Origin: an uncultured Halomonas sp.
Lineage (GTDB): Bacteria; Pseudomonadota; Gammaproteobacteria; Pseudomonadales; Halomonadaceae
DNA length: 64,000 nucleotides
Assembly: GCF_947500835.1 (NCBI RefSeq)
Contig: NZ_CANMTQ010000007.1
Location: 186,001-250,000, forward strand
Direction: 5' to 3'
Shown here: one piece after another, positions 63,164 through 64,000 of the stretch
How positions within the stretch are numbered: the stretch's first letter is position 1
Layout: each line of letters starts with the position of its first letter
Notes under the pieces: model-generated
Told to the model about the DNA's origin: nothing
The model's database searches: none
What the model saw: the letters and a program-made list of their open reading frames with translations, nothing else
Program-made: the position numbers and the translations under genes

Positions 63164-64000
63164 AGCTGACCACTGAACAGCAGGCGGTGGTTTCCCATGA
63201 AGCCGGACACGCCCGGGTTGCCGCGGTGGCCGGTGCCGGCAAGACCACCACCATGGTGGCCCGGGTGCTACATCTATTGGCCCAGGGCGTTCCAGCGCGG
63301 CGCATCATGGTATTGATGTTCAACCGGGCCGCCCGAGAAGACTTCACCGCCAAGCTTGCGGCGCTGGCGCCTTCAGGGCAGGCGCTGCCTGAAGTTCGTA
63401 CCTTTCATTCCATCGGTTACCGTCTGACCCAGAGCCTTACCCGCTGGGGCTATCTTGCGCCCCGAGAGCTATTGGCGGATTGGCAGCGAGAGCGGCTGTT
63501 ACGCCAGGCGGTAATGCTGGCCTTGGAAAACGGTGACGATGGCGCTCGGGAGGCCGCTCTGGAGCCAGACCGGCTCGAGACTCTCAGTCAATTCTGTGAG
63601 CTGGTCAAGGCGGAGATGATTGCGCCGGCCGCGTTTTATGAGCGACTCGATCTTGGTCCGGATACCGGGCATTTCGTCGATGCCTTCGACCGCTTGGAGG
63701 CGCTGCTCGAGCAGCACGGTAAAGCGACCTATGCGGATCTTCTTTATCGTCCGGTGCGCTGTCTCGAACACAATGCGGAGGCACGGGCACGGGTTCAAGG
63801 CTTTCTCGATCACGTCATCGTCGACGAATATCAGGATATCAACGAGGCGCAGCAACGGCTGCTGGTCTTGCTGGCCAGTAGTCGTGCCAAGGTTATGGTG
63901 GTGGGAGATGCCAATCAGTGCATCTATGAATGGCGAGGGGCGCGACCGGATTACATGCTCGAACGCTTTACCAGAAGCTTTGGCAGCGCCACGGATTACC
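63160..64000 (+). CDS. UvrD/Rep-family ATP-dependent DNA helicase, 5' part
   Basis: 280 codons are in the window and the gene continues past 64000. The GTG at 63160 overlaps the DUF1285 stop. Visible superfamily 1 motifs: Q motif LTTEQQAVVSHEAGH, motif I AVAGAGKTTTMVARV (about 24-38), Ia LMFNRAAREDF, Ib RTFHSIGYRL, motif II HVIVDEYQDINEAQQRL (about 222-238), and motif III VVGDANQCIYEWRGA. It translocates on single-stranded DNA. It is shorter at the start than UvrD or Rep and probably a distinct subgroup, so no symbol is given. Confidence 0.88.
   Translation, partial: MKLTTEQQAVVSHEAGHARVAAVAGAGKTTTMVARVLHLLAQGVPARRIMVLMFNRAAREDFTAKLAALAPSGQALPEVRTFHSIGYRLTQSLTRWGYLAPRELLADWQRERLLRQAVMLALENGDDGAREAALEPDRLETLSQFCELVKAEMIAPAAFYERLDLGPDTGHFVDAFDRLEALLEQHGKATYADLLYRPVRCLEHNAEARARVQGFLDHVIVDEYQDINEAQQRLLVLLASSRAKVMVVGDANQCIYEWRGARPDYMLERFTRSFGSATDY

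Overview
The window reads as a continuous stretch of chromosome from a gammaproteobacterium. Protein content and gene order (rne-rluC-HAD-sppA / maf-yceD-rpmF-plsX-fabDG-acpP-fabF-pabC-mltG-tmk-holB-pilZ-tatD, PqiABC, a bd-type oxidase with CydDC, a TtpC-type TonB system, an OmpK/Tsx channel) best fit a moderately GC-rich marine or halophilic member such as the Halomonas group. The genus is inferred from gene content only.

Layout. (1) 1-12736 is an iron-acquisition block, all on the minus strand apart from the 3' end of fliA at the left edge. It holds fhuF, an IutA-like receptor, fhuBDC, a lone iucD-type lysine N6-hydroxylase, and a five-gene TonB energy-transducing operon (DUF3450, TtpC-like, exbB, exbD, tonB). 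Four Fur-box-like sites precede these units, and a REP-like inverted pair follows iutA. (2) 12737-13924 is a small accessory island: two homologous attC-like sites, an AT-richer GNAT acetyltransferase gene and a truncated third attC-like half-site. It looks like an integron cassette cluster without an integrase. (3) 13925-19028 has rhlE and pqiABC (minus). (4) 19243-26324 has a cation antiporter, a cytochrome bd / cyanide-insensitive oxidase (cioAB) and its assembly exporter cydDC (plus). (5) 26385-36476 is a purine-use cluster: adenine deaminase, a cupin, guanine deaminase, xanthine dehydrogenase with its accessory protein, a RutR-like TetR regulator with a clear palindromic operator, a Tsx-type nucleoside channel and a GntR regulator. 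(6) 36477-44928 is mixed housekeeping: a candidate sRNA, a DUF1439 lipoprotein, an L,D-transpeptidase, fdhD with a possible coupled small ORF, ligB, prc and an M18 aminopeptidase. (7) 45041-64000 is the conserved RNase E, fatty acid and DNA-replication neighbourhood, ending inside a UvrD-like helicase.

How the parts work together. Ferric hydroxamate would enter through the IutA-like receptor, energised by TonB-ExbBD with the TtpC-like protein. FhuD and FhuBC would carry it across the inner membrane and FhuF would reduce it. In the purine cluster, nucleosides enter through Tsx. Adenine and guanine are deaminated to hypoxanthine and xanthine, which XdhAB oxidises to urate. The fab block supplies acyl-ACP.

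The most unusual signals are the attC-flanked GNAT island, an intrinsic terminator lying wholly inside the last codons of the adenine deaminase gene, a free-standing promoter-hairpin-terminator unit after gntR, the siderophore hydroxylase without its partner genes, and a short ORF overlapping fdhD by ATGA. No rRNA, tRNA, CRISPR array, insertion sequence or prophage was recognised.
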